Shown here piece after piece: positions 1 to 9,827 of a stretch of 64,000 nt of DNA. Within the stretch, counting starts at the first letter, position 1; each line of letters begins with the position of its first letter. Below the pieces are notes generated by a model. The model made no database searches. It was not told the origin of the DNA and was given only the letters and a program-made list of their open reading frames with translations. Position numbers and translations under genes: made by a program. The DNA is taken from the NCBI GenBank assembly GCA_964243295.1, contig CAXTEJ010000007.1, positions 30,247 to 94,246 of the forward strand, read 5' to 3'. Origin of the DNA: CAXTEJ01 sp964243295 (GTDB lineage: Bacteria > Actinomycetota > Actinomycetes > Actinomycetales > Angustibacteraceae).

Positions 1-1519
<1,519 letters not shown>

Positions 1520-1576
1520 GGCGCAAGGCTATCGCCGCGCGGGCACCGCCCCGGACGCCCTCGGCGTCACCCCACG

Positions 1577-1987
1577 CTAGGCGGCCACCGTCGCACCCTC
1601 GGCGGCGGCGGGCGGCTCGACGGGCTGGCGACGCTGCTGGCGGACGAAGGCCGCCTGCCCCAGCCGCAGGTCGTGACCCACCTGGCGCGCCACCAGGTCG
1701 ACGCTGCGGCCCGGCCGGCCGTCGACCTCGTACTCGCGCACGGTCAGCGTGCCGGTCACGACCACGGGCTGGCCCTTGCTGACGCAGGCCGCCACGTTGA
1801 TGGCCAGCGTGTCGAAGCAGGTCACGTTCAGGAAGCTCGTGGGGCCGTCGGCGTAGCTGCCGTCCGACTGCCGCGTCCAGCTCGCCGTCGCCAGCCGGAA
1901 GGACGTGCGCGGCTTGCCGCTGCCGCCCACCACGTGCTTGACGTCGGTCGCGACGTTGCCGGCCACGGTCGTCACCATCTCGTTCAC
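1577..1987 (-). CDS. ssb: Single-stranded DNA-binding protein, short SsbB-like form
   Basis: A 136-residue OB-fold protein that coats single-stranded DNA. The N-terminal core (MNEMVTTVAGNVATDVKHV, then FRLATASWTR and FLNVTCFDTLAINVA) is typical of bacterial SSB. The C-terminus ends in QPVEPPAAAEGATVAA and lacks the acidic DDDIPF-type tip that recruits replication and repair partners. It therefore resembles the secondary SsbB of actinomycetes rather than the essential SSB beside rpsF and rpsR. The GTG start at 1985-1987 is preceded by a good GAGGAG ribosome-binding site. It lies between ettA and the GTPase pair, all on the minus strand. Confidence 0.92.
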   Translation of the reverse strand: MNEMVTTVAGNVATDVKHVVGGSGKPRTSFRLATASWTRQSDGSYADGPTSFLNVTCFDTLAINVAACVSKGQPVVVTGTLTVREYEVDGRPGRSVDLVARQVGHDLRLGQAAFVRQQRRQPVEPPAAAEGATVAA

Positions 1988-2120
1988 GGGTCTCTCCTCG
2001 CCTCAGGTCGGCGCGGGTGCCGACACCCACGACCCTCGCGCGGACGACGACCGGCCGGCAGGCCGCCGCGGCAGCCTGTGGACGGTGGGACCGGCGCCGC
2101 CTGCTGTGGACGACGGGCAC

Positions 2121-3743
2121 TCAGCGCCGCAGCACGCCCGCAGCCGCGAGGTGCTCGCGGGTCTCGCGGTGCTCGCGCAGGACGCGCTCGACCGGCGCCA
2201 GCACCCGCGCGCGTGCCACCAGCTCGACCGCCGCGTAGAGCCGCGCGCGCACCTTGCGGCCGCGCCGCTTGGACCCCCGCCGAGCCAGCAGGCGCACGAG
2301 GGCGCCGAGCAGCGCACCGAGCACGAGCCCGCCGACGGCCAGGGCGGTGGGAACGGGCAGGACGCCGACGTACGGCGTCTTGGGCTGCGGCAGCTGCAAC
2401 CACCCGGTGACCGCCAGCGCCACGAGCCAGCCCAGACCGACCGCGGCGGCGAGCACGAGCAGGGCCTGCAGCGCGCCCACCACCCGCCACCAGATCGGAC
2501 GTCGGAAGGTCAGGTCGGTGCCCACGACGGCCTGGTCGAGGGCGTCACCCAAATCGTCACCGGGTGGCACGGCCGCAGCTCGGGCGGCGTCCTCCCAGCC
2601 GGCGGGCAACCCGGCGCCGGCCCGGTCGGCCACCCGCCGGGTGGCGAGCTCGACCCGGGAGCGCTGAGTCGGCGTGGCGGCCGGCAGCGACGAGCGGTCG
2701 GTGGCGCCAGGGGCGGCCGACTCACCCAGCCGCAGCCGCCGCAGCGGATCGGGCCGCAGCCGGCGGACCCACCGCGTCACCGGCCAGCCCCCCGAGGCCA
2801 TCGCGCCGCGCACGTAGTCGGACTCGACGGCCCGCACCACCGCAGGTACGCCGGCCGCGCCGGCGAGGGCCTCGACCAGCCCACTGCCCTCGGCCACCCG
2901 CTCCGGATCGGCCTCGGTGTCACCGACGCCCGGGCCCAGACCGACGACGGCCGCGTCGAGATCGGCCGACAGCCGCTCGCTCCAGGCGCTGCGGCGGCCC
3001 ACGGCCGCGGCGAGACGGCCACGCAGCTCGGCGAGCCCGTCGCCGGTGCGCACCGAGGTCGTGAGCACCTCGACCCCGCGAAGCCCGTCCGCCTCGACCA
3101 GCCGCTGCAGGTCGCGCCGGCAGGCCTCGCGCGCCGATGGCTCGAGCCGGTCGGCCTGGTTGAGCACCACGAGCGTCACCGCGTCGTGCCCGGCGAGGCG
3201 CGAGAGGTAGCGGCGGTGCAGCGCGGCGTCGGCGTACTTCTGCGGGTCGGTGACCCAGACGAAGACGTCGACGAGCTCGACGAGCCGGTCCACCTCGAGG
3301 CGGTTGGCCACTTCGGTGGAGTCGTGGTCGGGCAGGTCGAGCAGCACCAGCCCGCGCAGCGGGTCGTCGGCGCGGGCGTCGAGCTCGCTGCCGTGCTCGA
3401 TCCGGTGCCGTCGCGGCACGCCGAGCCACTCCAGGAGGGCCTCGGCGCCCTCCCCGCCCCACACGCAGGCCGTGGCGGTGCTGGTGGTGGGTCGGGTCGC
3501 GCCGACCTTGGAGATGTCGCGCCCGCTCAGGGCGTTGAAGAGGCTGGACTTGCCGCTGCCCGTGGCGCCGGCCAGCGCGACGACCGTGTGGTCACCGGAC
3601 AGCCGCTGCCGCTCGCCGATCTTGGCGAGGACGGTGCGGGCCGAGCGGGCGGCGCCGGGCTCGAGTCGGTGGCCGCCGCTGTCGAGGGCAGCCTCGAGGG
3701 ACGTCGCCCGGGCACCGAGGTCACGTGTGGTGCGACGGCTCAC
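2121..3743 (-). CDS. Dynamin-like membrane GTPase (second gene of a GTPase pair)
   Basis: This 540-residue protein has a G domain and a C-terminal membrane anchor. G1 is GATGSGKSS (residues 59-67), G3 is LLDLPDHDS and G4 is VVLNQADRL (NQAD in place of NKxD). Two hydrophobic segments lie near the C-terminus (LLVLAAAVGLGWLVALAV and ALAVGGLVLGALLGALV), followed by a basic tail. It starts with GTG at 3741-3743, overlapping the stop of the upstream GTPase by four bases (GTGA), so the two are translationally coupled. Adjacent GTPases of this kind recall bacterial dynamin-like pairs such as DynA/DynB of Streptomyces, which act on membranes. A membrane-remodelling role here is inference from architecture. 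Confidence 0.8.
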   Translation of the reverse strand: MSRRTTRDLGARATSLEAALDSGGHRLEPGAARSARTVLAKIGERQRLSGDHTVVALAGATGSGKSSLFNALSGRDISKVGATRPTTSTATACVWGGEGAEALLEWLGVPRRHRIEHGSELDARADDPLRGLVLLDLPDHDSTEVANRLEVDRLVELVDVFVWVTDPQKYADAALHRRYLSRLAGHDAVTLVVLNQADRLEPSAREACRRDLQRLVEADGLRGVEVLTTSVRTGDGLAELRGRLAAAVGRRSAWSERLSADLDAAVVGLGPGVGDTEADPERVAEGSGLVEALAGAAGVPAVVRAVESDYVRGAMASGGWPVTRWVRRLRPDPLRRLRLGESAAPGATDRSSLPAATPTQRSRVELATRRVADRAGAGLPAGWEDAARAAAVPPGDDLGDALDQAVVGTDLTFRRPIWWRVVGALQALLVLAAAVGLGWLVALAVTGWLQLPQPKTPYVGVLPVPTALAVGGLVLGALLGALVRLLARRGSKRRGRKVRARLYAAVELVARARVLAPVERVLREHRETREHLAAAGVLRR

Positions 3744-5455
3744 CGGCCCACCTGCACGCGCTCCGCCGCGGTCGCGAGGGTCTGCGCTGTCGGGCCCTCG
3801 GGGGCGAGCGCCGCGAGCAGGCCGTCCACCCGGGCGCGGTCGACGCCGAGCACCTGCTCGGCCCGGCGGAGCAGCTCGGCCTTCGCGTTCTCGGCGAGGG
3901 TGCGGACCGCCTGGTCGCCGAAGACCGCCTCCAGCAGCCGCTGCGCGAGCACGGCCGTGCCGCCGGCGACGCCCACCTCGGCGCCGGTGAGGCCGCCGGT
4001 CTGGCCGAAGATCACCAGCATGAGCAGCACCCCGAGCCCGTTGACGCCGAACGACAGCGCGCGAGCTGCGGCTCGACGGTCACCGCCCTCGTCGGTCACC
4101 AGCGCCAGCACGTAGCCCTGCCAGTCGCGCACGGTGCGGGCGATGCGCTCCTCGACGCCGGCAGCGGGCGCCCCCAGCTCGGGGTGGGACTGGGCGAGGA
4201 AGGCCCCGCCGGGCACCGAGCGCCACCGACGCATCGCATCGGCCGCAGCGGCCTCGGCCTGGGCGCGCACCAGCGCCTCGACACCGGTCTGCAGCGCCTC
4301 GCCCAGCTCCTCGGCGGGGGCCGGCCGGCCGAGGATGACGGAGGTGATCTTGTCGCGCCAGCGGCTGATCCGCGTCTCGATGGTGCGCAGCAGCTCACCG
4401 GTGCCGGCGAACTCCTGCCAGCGGGCCAGCACCTCGCCACGCAGCAGCGTCCCGTCGCTGAGCCCGCGCTCGATGGCCGTGAGCGCGTCGGCGTACGACG
4501 CGTCGACCGCCGCGTGCAGACCGGCCCGCGCGTCCTCCTGCGCGCGGACGGCTGCGACCAGCGCCTCCGACCGCGGCTGCAGCGCCTCGAGCGCCCCGGT
4601 GAGCGTCCGGCGTACGACGACCTGCCGGGCGGCCGCGTCGCCCGCCAGCGACACCAGCCACGAGCGCACCGGCTCGACAGCAGCCGGGTCCAGCAGCCCC
4701 GAGTCGTCGGTGCGGCCCTCGCTGATGGTGAACAGCGGGGAGGACCGCAGCCCCCGGTCGTGCAGCATCTGCGCCAGGTGGGGGCGTACCTCGTCCATGG
4801 CCTCGGGCGGCACGCGGTCGAGCACGATCGCGACCGCCGCGCCGCGCTGGGCGGCACCGCGCAGCAGGTCCCAGGGCACCGCGTCGGCGTACCGGGCGGC
4901 GGTCGTCACGAAGATCCACAGGTCGGCGGCGGCCAGCAGCTGCTGGGCGAGCTCGCGGTTGGCCGTGACCACGGAGTCGATGTCGGGCGCGTCGAGCAGC
5001 GCGAGGCCCGCCGGCAGCGCCTCGCTCGCGACCAGGCGCACCGAGGTGATGGCCGCGTCGTCGGTGCGGTCCTCCCCCTCGCCGGTCTCACGGGCGAGGC
5101 CGGGCAGCACGCGGGTGCCGGCGAACGCGTCGACGTCGTCGGGGTGGTGCACGAGCACGGGCGCCCGGGTGGTGGGGCGCAGCACGCCGCTGCGGGTCAC
5201 GCGCGCGCCGAGCACGGAGTTGACCAGGGTCGACTTGCCGGCGCCGGTCGATCCGCCCACGACCGCGAGCAGCGGGGCGTCGAGGGAGCGCAGCCGCGGG
5301 AGCACGTAGTCGTCGAGCTGGTCGAGCAGCGCCGTGCGCTCGCGCCGCGCGGCCACGGCACCGTCGACCTGGATCGGCATGTCGACAGCTGACACAGCGG
5401 CACGCAGGCCCTCGACCGCCGGCAGCAGGGTGTCGACGTCGAACCGGTGCATCAC
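3740..5455 (-). CDS. Dynamin-like GTPase (first gene of a GTPase pair)
   Basis: A 571-residue protein with P-loop GSTGAGKST (residues 68-76) and G3 LLDAPDIDS. The expected NKxD G4 motif is not clear; the equivalent stretch reads AIVLDRVP. A helical middle region leads to one hydrophobic hairpin-like stretch (GVNGLGVLLMLVIFG onward) near residues 490-535. The start may be GTG 5453-5455 or the ATG one codon later. It overlaps the downstream GTPase by four bases. The lack of a canonical G4 suggests relaxed nucleotide specificity or dependence on the partner, as in hetero-oligomeric dynamin-like proteins. Function in membrane fission or fusion is inferred. Confidence 0.78.
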   Translation of the reverse strand: MMHRFDVDTLLPAVEGLRAAVSAVDMPIQVDGAVAARRERTALLDQLDDYVLPRLRSLDAPLLAVVGGSTGAGKSTLVNSVLGARVTRSGVLRPTTRAPVLVHHPDDVDAFAGTRVLPGLARETGEGEDRTDDAAITSVRLVASEALPAGLALLDAPDIDSVVTANRELAQQLLAAADLWIFVTTAARYADAVPWDLLRGAAQRGAAVAIVLDRVPPEAMDEVRPHLAQMLHDRGLRSSPLFTISEGRTDDSGLLDPAAVEPVRSWLVSLAGDAAARQVVVRRTLTGALEALQPRSEALVAAVRAQEDARAGLHAAVDASYADALTAIERGLSDGTLLRGEVLARWQEFAGTGELLRTIETRISRWRDKITSVILGRPAPAEELGEALQTGVEALVRAQAEAAAADAMRRWRSVPGGAFLAQSHPELGAPAAGVEERIARTVRDWQGYVLALVTDEGGDRRAAARALSFGVNGLGVLLMLVIFGQTGGLTGAEVGVAGGTAVLAQRLLEAVFGDQAVRTLAENAKAELLRRAEQVLGVDRARVDGLLAALAPEGPTAQTLATAAERVQVGR

Positions 5456-5567
5456 GATGCGCAGTCTCTCCGGTCCGCGGGCCGACCGCCAACCCAGCCG
5501 CCCGACCCGTCCCGCACCGCGCGGCTACGATCGCAGGGGGCTCGGTAGCACCAGGTGCTCGGCCCGG

Positions 5568-5640
5568 GCGCCCGTAGCTCAGTGGATAGAGCAGCGGCCT
5601 TCTAATCCGCCGGTCGCAGGTTCGAATCCTGCCGGGCGCG
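5568..5640 (+). tRNA. tRNA-Arg (TCT)
   Basis: The cloverleaf is clear: acceptor GCGCCCG pairs with CGGGCGC, a T arm contains GTTCGAAT, and the anticodon loop CTTCTAA carries TCT. The discriminator is G at 5640 and CCA is not encoded (the genome continues CCCA). The last anticodon-stem pair (C31 and T39) is mismatched. A TACGAT -10-like hexamer lies about 45 bases upstream. Confidence 0.95.
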
Positions 5641-5650
5641 CCCAGCCGAC

Positions 5651-6067
5651 CTAGTGGACGTCGCCGCCCGCCGGCGTCTCACGCTCGCGCTCGGCGACCA
5701 CGCGGTTCGGCAGCTCCGGGTCGATCTCGTCGGCGTAGCGCAGCCGCTCGGCCAGGTCGGCCTGGTCGGCGGACGAGCCGCTGACGGCAGCGGGCTCGGA
5801 CGCAGTGGGCGCGGGCACGTCGGCGGGTGCGGCCTCGTCGTCCTCGAGCTGGGTCGCCTGGGCGCGCGCGCCGATGCGGGCGGCCTCGGCCTGGCGGCGA
5901 GCCACCTCGATGCGGTCGGACTCCATGCGCTCGCGGATGTCACGCGCCTTGTTGCGCAGCAGGTCCGCCCGGTGAGCCACCCGCTTGCGCGCCAGCAGCG
6001 AGACGCCGGCGACCAGGGCGGCCAGACCCACCAAGATGACGACCACGGCGGTCTGGACCTTGCTCAC
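5651..6067 (-). CDS. Small membrane-anchored hypothetical protein
   Basis: A 138-residue protein of unknown function. Residues about 5-25 form one transmembrane helix (VVVILVGLAALVAGVSLLA). A basic, heptad-like helical region rich in Arg, Glu and Ala follows (about 28-75, possible coiled coil), then an acidic, Ala/Pro-rich disordered tail. The GTG start at 6067 has a GAGGAGAA ribosome-binding site. It sits between tRNA-Arg and the PrsW-like gene without overlap. I do not recognise a family; a cytoplasmic coiled coil tethered to the membrane is the most that can be said. Confidence 0.6.
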   Translation of the reverse strand: MSKVQTAVVVILVGLAALVAGVSLLARKRVAHRADLLRNKARDIRERMESDRIEVARRQAEAARIGARAQATQLEDDEAAPADVPAPTASEPAAVSGSSADQADLAERLRYADEIDPELPNRVVAERERETPAGGDVH

Positions 6068-6161
6068 GTCGTTCTCCTCGCGCTCAGACCACGAACCGCT
6101 CTCGTGCGGAAGCGTGGTGGGTCATGGCCCGCCGATGCAAGCCGGCGTCAGCGGTGCGGCC

Positions 6162-7376
6162 TCACCGTCGTGGCGCGGCCAGCGCGAAGCCGTAGCGGTC
6201 GGTGGCCACCTCGCGCAGCAGGTCCCGCTCGATCTCGCGGACGTCGGGGGGCGCGGTCCCGCGGTGGGCCCGGTCACGCAGGAAGGCCAGCTCGGTGGCG
6301 GCGGCCTGGAACGCGCCCATGGCGCGGCGGCCGCGTGGCCCGGCCGTGCCCGCGGCCCACGACCGCGCCTGCCGCCGCGCGGCGACCGAGGTGAGCATGC
6401 GCACCTCGGCGGGGGTGAACCACCCGCTGGCCGCGTAGGCGTCGAGGTGGCGGCCGATGAGCCGGCTCTCGCGGCGACGGGCCCAGACGGCGAAGGACAC
6501 GGCCGCGAGGAAGATCGGCAGCTGCACGAGCACGTAGGTCGTCACGAACCCGCGGAACCCCGCGACCGAGCTGAGGTTCCACAACCCGTGCAGGCCCACC
6601 GCGCACAGCCACCCGACGAGCGGGGCGACGACCCGCAGCGGCCGGTGGCGCGTGGTCACGGCGATGCCGATGCCGATGCCGGTGCACATGGTGAACAGCG
6701 GGTGCGCGAAGGGCCCGAACAGGCACCGCAGCACGAAGGTGACGGCGAGCCCGGAGGTGCCCGACTCCTGCATCGCGCGGCCGAGGTAGAGGACGTTCTC
6801 GGTGAACGCGAAGCCGACACCGGCGAGCCCGGCGTAGACGATGCCGTCGACCACGCCGTCGAACTCCCGCCGGCGCACCAGCAGCACCAGCAGCACGGCC
6901 GACCCCTTGGCCGTCTCCTCGACCCACGGCGCCACGAGCACCGCGGCGGCGGACACGTCCTCCCCGGCGTCCTGCAGCAGGACGAGGCTGTAGGAGTTGA
7001 CGACCAGGGCCACGAACGTCGCGACGAGCGCCCCCCACGCGAACGTCAGCAGCAGCAGGGATGTCGGCTCAGCCTCGAACCGGTCGAGCCACAGCAGCGC
7101 CGGCACGACGATCAGCACGGGCACCGTCGCGACGACGAAACCCGTCGCCAGCCCGGTGGCCCCGGTCTGCGAGCTGATCACCAGCAGGGTGAGCAGGCCA
7201 CAGGCGACCAGCACCGCGACGAGCAGCAGCACCAGGAGCACGCGAACCACCTGGCTGCGCGCCGTGCGCCGAACGGGGGCGCCGCGCCGCACCGCGGCCG
7301 CGGCCCTCGGGACGCTCGTCCAGCCGGGCGACCCTCCGCGGGTGGCCGGCGAGGGCGCGCGCGGGTGCTCGGTCAT
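6162..7376 (-). CDS. PrsW family intramembrane metalloprotease
   Basis: A 404-residue polytopic membrane protein. The family signature is present: WVEETAKGS holds the paired glutamates, GFAFTENVLYL the second motif, and FGPFAHPLFTM and GLHGLWNL supply the histidines expected to hold the catalytic metal. About eight hydrophobic segments surround these motifs, with a basic N-terminus and a cytoplasmic tail. PrsW proteases cleave anti-sigma factors within the membrane to release ECF sigma factors. No anti-sigma factor is adjacent, so the substrate is unknown. The start is ATG 7374-7376. It is divergent from orn. Confidence 0.88.
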   Translation of the reverse strand: MTEHPRAPSPATRGGSPGWTSVPRAAAAVRRGAPVRRTARSQVVRVLLVLLLVAVLVACGLLTLLVISSQTGATGLATGFVVATVPVLIVVPALLWLDRFEAEPTSLLLLTFAWGALVATFVALVVNSYSLVLLQDAGEDVSAAAVLVAPWVEETAKGSAVLLVLLVRRREFDGVVDGIVYAGLAGVGFAFTENVLYLGRAMQESGTSGLAVTFVLRCLFGPFAHPLFTMCTGIGIGIAVTTRHRPLRVVAPLVGWLCAVGLHGLWNLSSVAGFRGFVTTYVLVQLPIFLAAVSFAVWARRRESRLIGRHLDAYAASGWFTPAEVRMLTSVAARRQARSWAAGTAGPRGRRAMGAFQAAATELAFLRDRAHRGTAPPDVREIERDLLREVATDRYGFALAAPRR

Positions 7377-7482
7377 GACGCGAACCTACCCAGCGCCGCG
7401 CCAGGCGCGCGCGGCCGTGACGCACGCGGTGACGACCTCCCGCGCCGACGGGGTCCGCGACCACCGGGCCGGCGCCCCCCTC

Positions 7483-7495
7483 TAGGCTGGCCCGG
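7483..7495 (+). promoter_or_regulatory. Leaderless promoter -10 element of orn
   Basis: TAGGCT at 7483-7488 is followed by six bases and then the GTG start codon at 7495. A start site seven bases downstream of the hexamer is the first base of the GTG, so the message is predicted to be leaderless. No clear -35 is visible. Confidence 0.6.
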
Positions 7496-8133
7496 TGGAC
7501 CCCAAGGCTGACCGCATCGTCTGGATCGACTGCGAGATGACCGGTCTCGACCTCGCTCGCGACGCCCTCATCGAGGTCGCCGCGCTCGTGACCGACTCCG
7601 ACCTCACCATCCTCGGCGAGGGCGTCGACCTGGTCATCGCCTGCCCTCCCGAGGCACTCGAGACCATGCCGGACGTCGTCCGCGAGATGCACACCAGCAG
7701 CGGCCTGCTCGACGAGCTGGCGGGTGGCATCACGATGCAGGACGCGCAGCAGCAGGTCCTGGACTACGTGCGCGAGCACGTCAGCGACGTCCGCAAGGCC
7801 CCGCTCGCCGGCAACACCGTCGGCACCGACCGCGGCTTCCTGGCCCGCGACATGCCCGAGCTGGAGCAGTTCCTGCACTACCGCATCATCGACGTGAGCT
7901 CGGTCAAGGAGCTCGCCCGGCGCTGGTACCCGCGGGCCTACTACAACTCCCCCAAGAAGAACGGCGGGCACCGGGCCCTCGCCGACATCCGCGAGAGCAT
8001 CGAGGAGCTGCGCTACTACCGGCGCGCCGTGTTCGTGCCCGATCCGGGGCCGGACTCCGCGACCGCCAAGCGCATCGCGGACGAGGTCGTGGCCCAGGGC
8101 GACGCGGCAGGAGCAGTCGGCGACACCAGGTAA
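7495..8133 (+). CDS. orn: Oligoribonuclease (DEDDh 3'-5' exonuclease)
   Basis: Orn degrades RNA oligonucleotides of two to five residues, including pGpG from cyclic-di-GMP breakdown, to mononucleotides. The 212-residue protein has all DEDDh motifs: VWIDCEMTGLD (D12, E14), the central AGNTVGTDRGFL and the C-terminal NGGHRALADIRES. The length fits the family (about 180-215). The GTG start follows a TAGGCT hexamer by six bases and has no ribosome-binding site, consistent with leaderless translation. tRNA-His follows directly. Confidence 0.96.
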   Translation: MDPKADRIVWIDCEMTGLDLARDALIEVAALVTDSDLTILGEGVDLVIACPPEALETMPDVVREMHTSSGLLDELAGGITMQDAQQQVLDYVREHVSDVRKAPLAGNTVGTDRGFLARDMPELEQFLHYRIIDVSSVKELARRWYPRAYYNSPKKNGGHRALADIRESIEELRYYRRAVFVPDPGPDSATAKRIADEVVAQGDAAGAVGDTR

Positions 8134-8171
8134 GGTGGTCGCCGCACCGCGGGCACGTCCCGCAGTCGCGT

Positions 8172-8248
8172 GGTGGGCGTAGCTCAGCTGGTAGAGCATC
8201 CGGTTGTGGTCCGGAAGGTCGCGGGTTCGAGCCCCGTCGCTCACCCCA
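8172..8248 (+). tRNA. tRNA-His (GTG)
   Basis: Acceptor GTGGGCG pairs with CGCTCAC (one G-T pair), the anticodon loop TTGTGGT carries GTG, and CCA is encoded at 8246-8248. The extra 5' G (8172) pairs with C73, as required in tRNA-His. Confidence 0.96.
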
Positions 8249-8334
8249 CCCGCAGAGGTCGTCGGCGCACCCGCGCCGGCGGCCTCTCGCGTGCCTGGCG
8301 TGCCGACGCCGCCGGGAACAGGCACCCTGGGCAG

Positions 8335-8742
8335 ATGCCCAAGCCGAAGCAGAGCGACCTGCCGAGCACGCTGCAGCGCTCGGACGACAAGGCGCAGCGC
8401 ACCTACGCCGAGACCCTCGCGTCCGCGGAGGAGACCTACGACGGTGACGAGCAGGCCGCCCACCGCGTCGCCTTCGCCGCGCTGAAGCACACGCACGAGA
8501 AGGTCGGCGACCACTGGGAGCCCAAGGACCACAGGGGGCCGTCGGACGCGCAGGCCGAGGGTGGGCGCGACACCCACCGCCCGACCGCCGGCGGCGTCGA
8601 CGCCAACGCCACCAAGGCCCACCTGCTCGACATCGCCAAGCGACTGGGCGTGCCGGGCCGCTCGCGGATGACCAAGCCCGAGCTCGTCGAGGCCATCGGC
8701 AGGGTCAACGACCGCGAGACCGCGCGCAGCCGCCGTCGCTGA
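8335..8742 (+). CDS. ChaB-like protein with C-terminal Rho N-terminal-like (SAP) motif
   Basis: A 135-residue protein. The N-terminal half (LPSTLQRSDDKAQRTYAETL, then AHRVAFAALKHTHEKVGDHW) matches the ChaB family of small cation-transport-associated proteins. The C-terminal 45 residues (KAHLLDIAKRLGVPGRSRMTK, then PELVEAIGR) match the Rho N-terminal/SAP-like helical motif found in nucleic-acid-binding proteins. This ChaB plus Rho-N arrangement is common in actinomycetes, but its role is not established. It is a single gene between tRNA-His and the HATPase gene. The start is ATG 8335-8337. Confidence 0.8.
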   Translation: MPKPKQSDLPSTLQRSDDKAQRTYAETLASAEETYDGDEQAAHRVAFAALKHTHEKVGDHWEPKDHRGPSDAQAEGGRDTHRPTAGGVDANATKAHLLDIAKRLGVPGRSRMTKPELVEAIGRVNDRETARSRRR

Positions 8743-8794
8743 CGCTGCCCGATACGGGCAGGACGTCGATCGCCTCGGCCGGGTGCGCAGCGCG

Positions 8795-8804
8795 GTAGCG
8801 TCCG
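8795..8804 (+). promoter_or_regulatory. Recurrent GGTAGCGTCC promoter element (copy 1)
   Basis: TAGCGT fits the actinobacterial TANNNT -10 consensus. The same ten bases occur at 12834-12843 before tRNA-Lys and at 18205-18214 before the peroxiredoxin gene. Confidence 0.45.
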
Positions 8805-8842
8805 AGGCCAGGGGACGTGCAGCCGACCGGGAGCGAGCAGGG

Positions 8843-9808
8843 GTGACGAGCGGGGAAGGGCGCCGCACCGCGGTGGTGGAGCTGCCGCCCGAGCCGCGCA
8901 GCGCCCCGCTGGCCCGGGCGATGGTGCGCGAGAACCTGGTCGGCACCGATCAGGACGACCTGGTCGAGACCCTGCAGCAGTGCATCACCGAGCTGGTCAC
9001 CAACGCGGTGCTGCACGCCGGCACCCCGATCAGGGTCGAGCTGCACGCCGGCCGGGTCGGCGTGCGGATCGAGGTGCACGACGGCTCGACCAGCGTGCCG
9101 GTGATGTTGCCCCACACGGCCACGGCGTCGACCGGCCGCGGGCTCGCGATGGTCGCGGCGCTGTCGGACGCCTGGGGCGTCGAGGTCTCACCGCGCGGCG
9201 GCAAGGTCGTCTGGTGCGAGGTGAACGGCCTGCGGGCGGCCGAGGACGAGACCGACCTGGACGCCGACCTCGCAGCCTGGGGGTTGCTGCCCGCTGAGCT
9301 GGGCGACCGGCTCGAGCGGCAGGACGAGCCACCGGCCGCGGGCGGGCACCCCGTCGTGCTGGTCGGCTACCCCGTCGACCTCGGTCTGCGACTGCAGGAG
9401 CACTACGAGGCGGTCGTGCGCGAGTGCCAGCTGCTGGCCGCACCACGAGCGCCGGGAGCCGACGCGCTCCCCGAGCGCCTGCTCGAGCTGGCGGCCATCC
9501 TGGCCGACCGCTACCTCGCTGAGCTCGGCCAGCTCGCGCGGCCCGACCCCCGCCGCATAGCCGCCCAGTCGCACGGGCTCGCGTCCATCGATCTCACGTA
9601 CTGTGCCGGTGACGCACAGCTCGCGCTGCTCGTCAGCTGGCAGCGCATCCTGGACGAGGTCGACGAGTTCTCGGCGCGAGGCGACCTGCTCGCCCCGCGG
9701 ATGGCACCCGAGCTGGCGCAGCTGCGCGGGTGGGCGCTGACGGAGTTCGGGCGGCAGAGCAAGGGCCAGCCCCCGCGACCGTGGTCGTCGCTGCGGCTCG
9801 GCGGTTGA
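8843..9808 (+). CDS. ATP-binding HATPase_c protein (anti-sigma-factor-kinase-like) with novel C-terminal domain
   Basis: The N-terminal half (residues about 10-125 from the chosen start) is a RsbW/SpoIIAB-like GHKL ATPase: the N box is CITELVTNAVLHAG, then IEVHDGS and TGRGLAMVAAL for the ATP lid. Such domains phosphorylate or sequester regulators in stress-sigma or PP2C networks. The remaining ~190 residues (from about WGLLPAELGDR) form an alpha-helical region I do not recognise. An in-frame GTG at 8783 would lengthen it by 20 residues, but the recurrent GGTAGCGTCC promoter element at 8795-8804 lies inside that extension, so GTG 8843 is preferred. No sigma factor or antagonist is adjacent. 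Confidence 0.75.
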   Translation: MTSGEGRRTAVVELPPEPRSAPLARAMVRENLVGTDQDDLVETLQQCITELVTNAVLHAGTPIRVELHAGRVGVRIEVHDGSTSVPVMLPHTATASTGRGLAMVAALSDAWGVEVSPRGGKVVWCEVNGLRAAEDETDLDADLAAWGLLPAELGDRLERQDEPPAAGGHPVVLVGYPVDLGLRLQEHYEAVVRECQLLAAPRAPGADALPERLLELAAILADRYLAELGQLARPDPRRIAAQSHGLASIDLTYCAGDAQLALLVSWQRILDEVDEFSARGDLLAPRMAPELAQLRGWALTEFGRQSKGQPPRPWSSLRLGG

Positions 9809-9827
9809 GGGCAGACGCCGAGCCGGC

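Noticed and set aside
1905..5392. Long plus-strand frames opposite the dynamin-like GTPase genes
   Set aside because: Same cause; the reverse-strand proteins carry P-loops and coupled starts, and the plus-strand translations do not.
5334..5654. Plus-strand frame ending in a protein-like PVAQWIEQRPSNPPVAGSNP
   Set aside because: This is the well-known translation artefact of a tRNA-Arg gene; the RNA is annotated instead.
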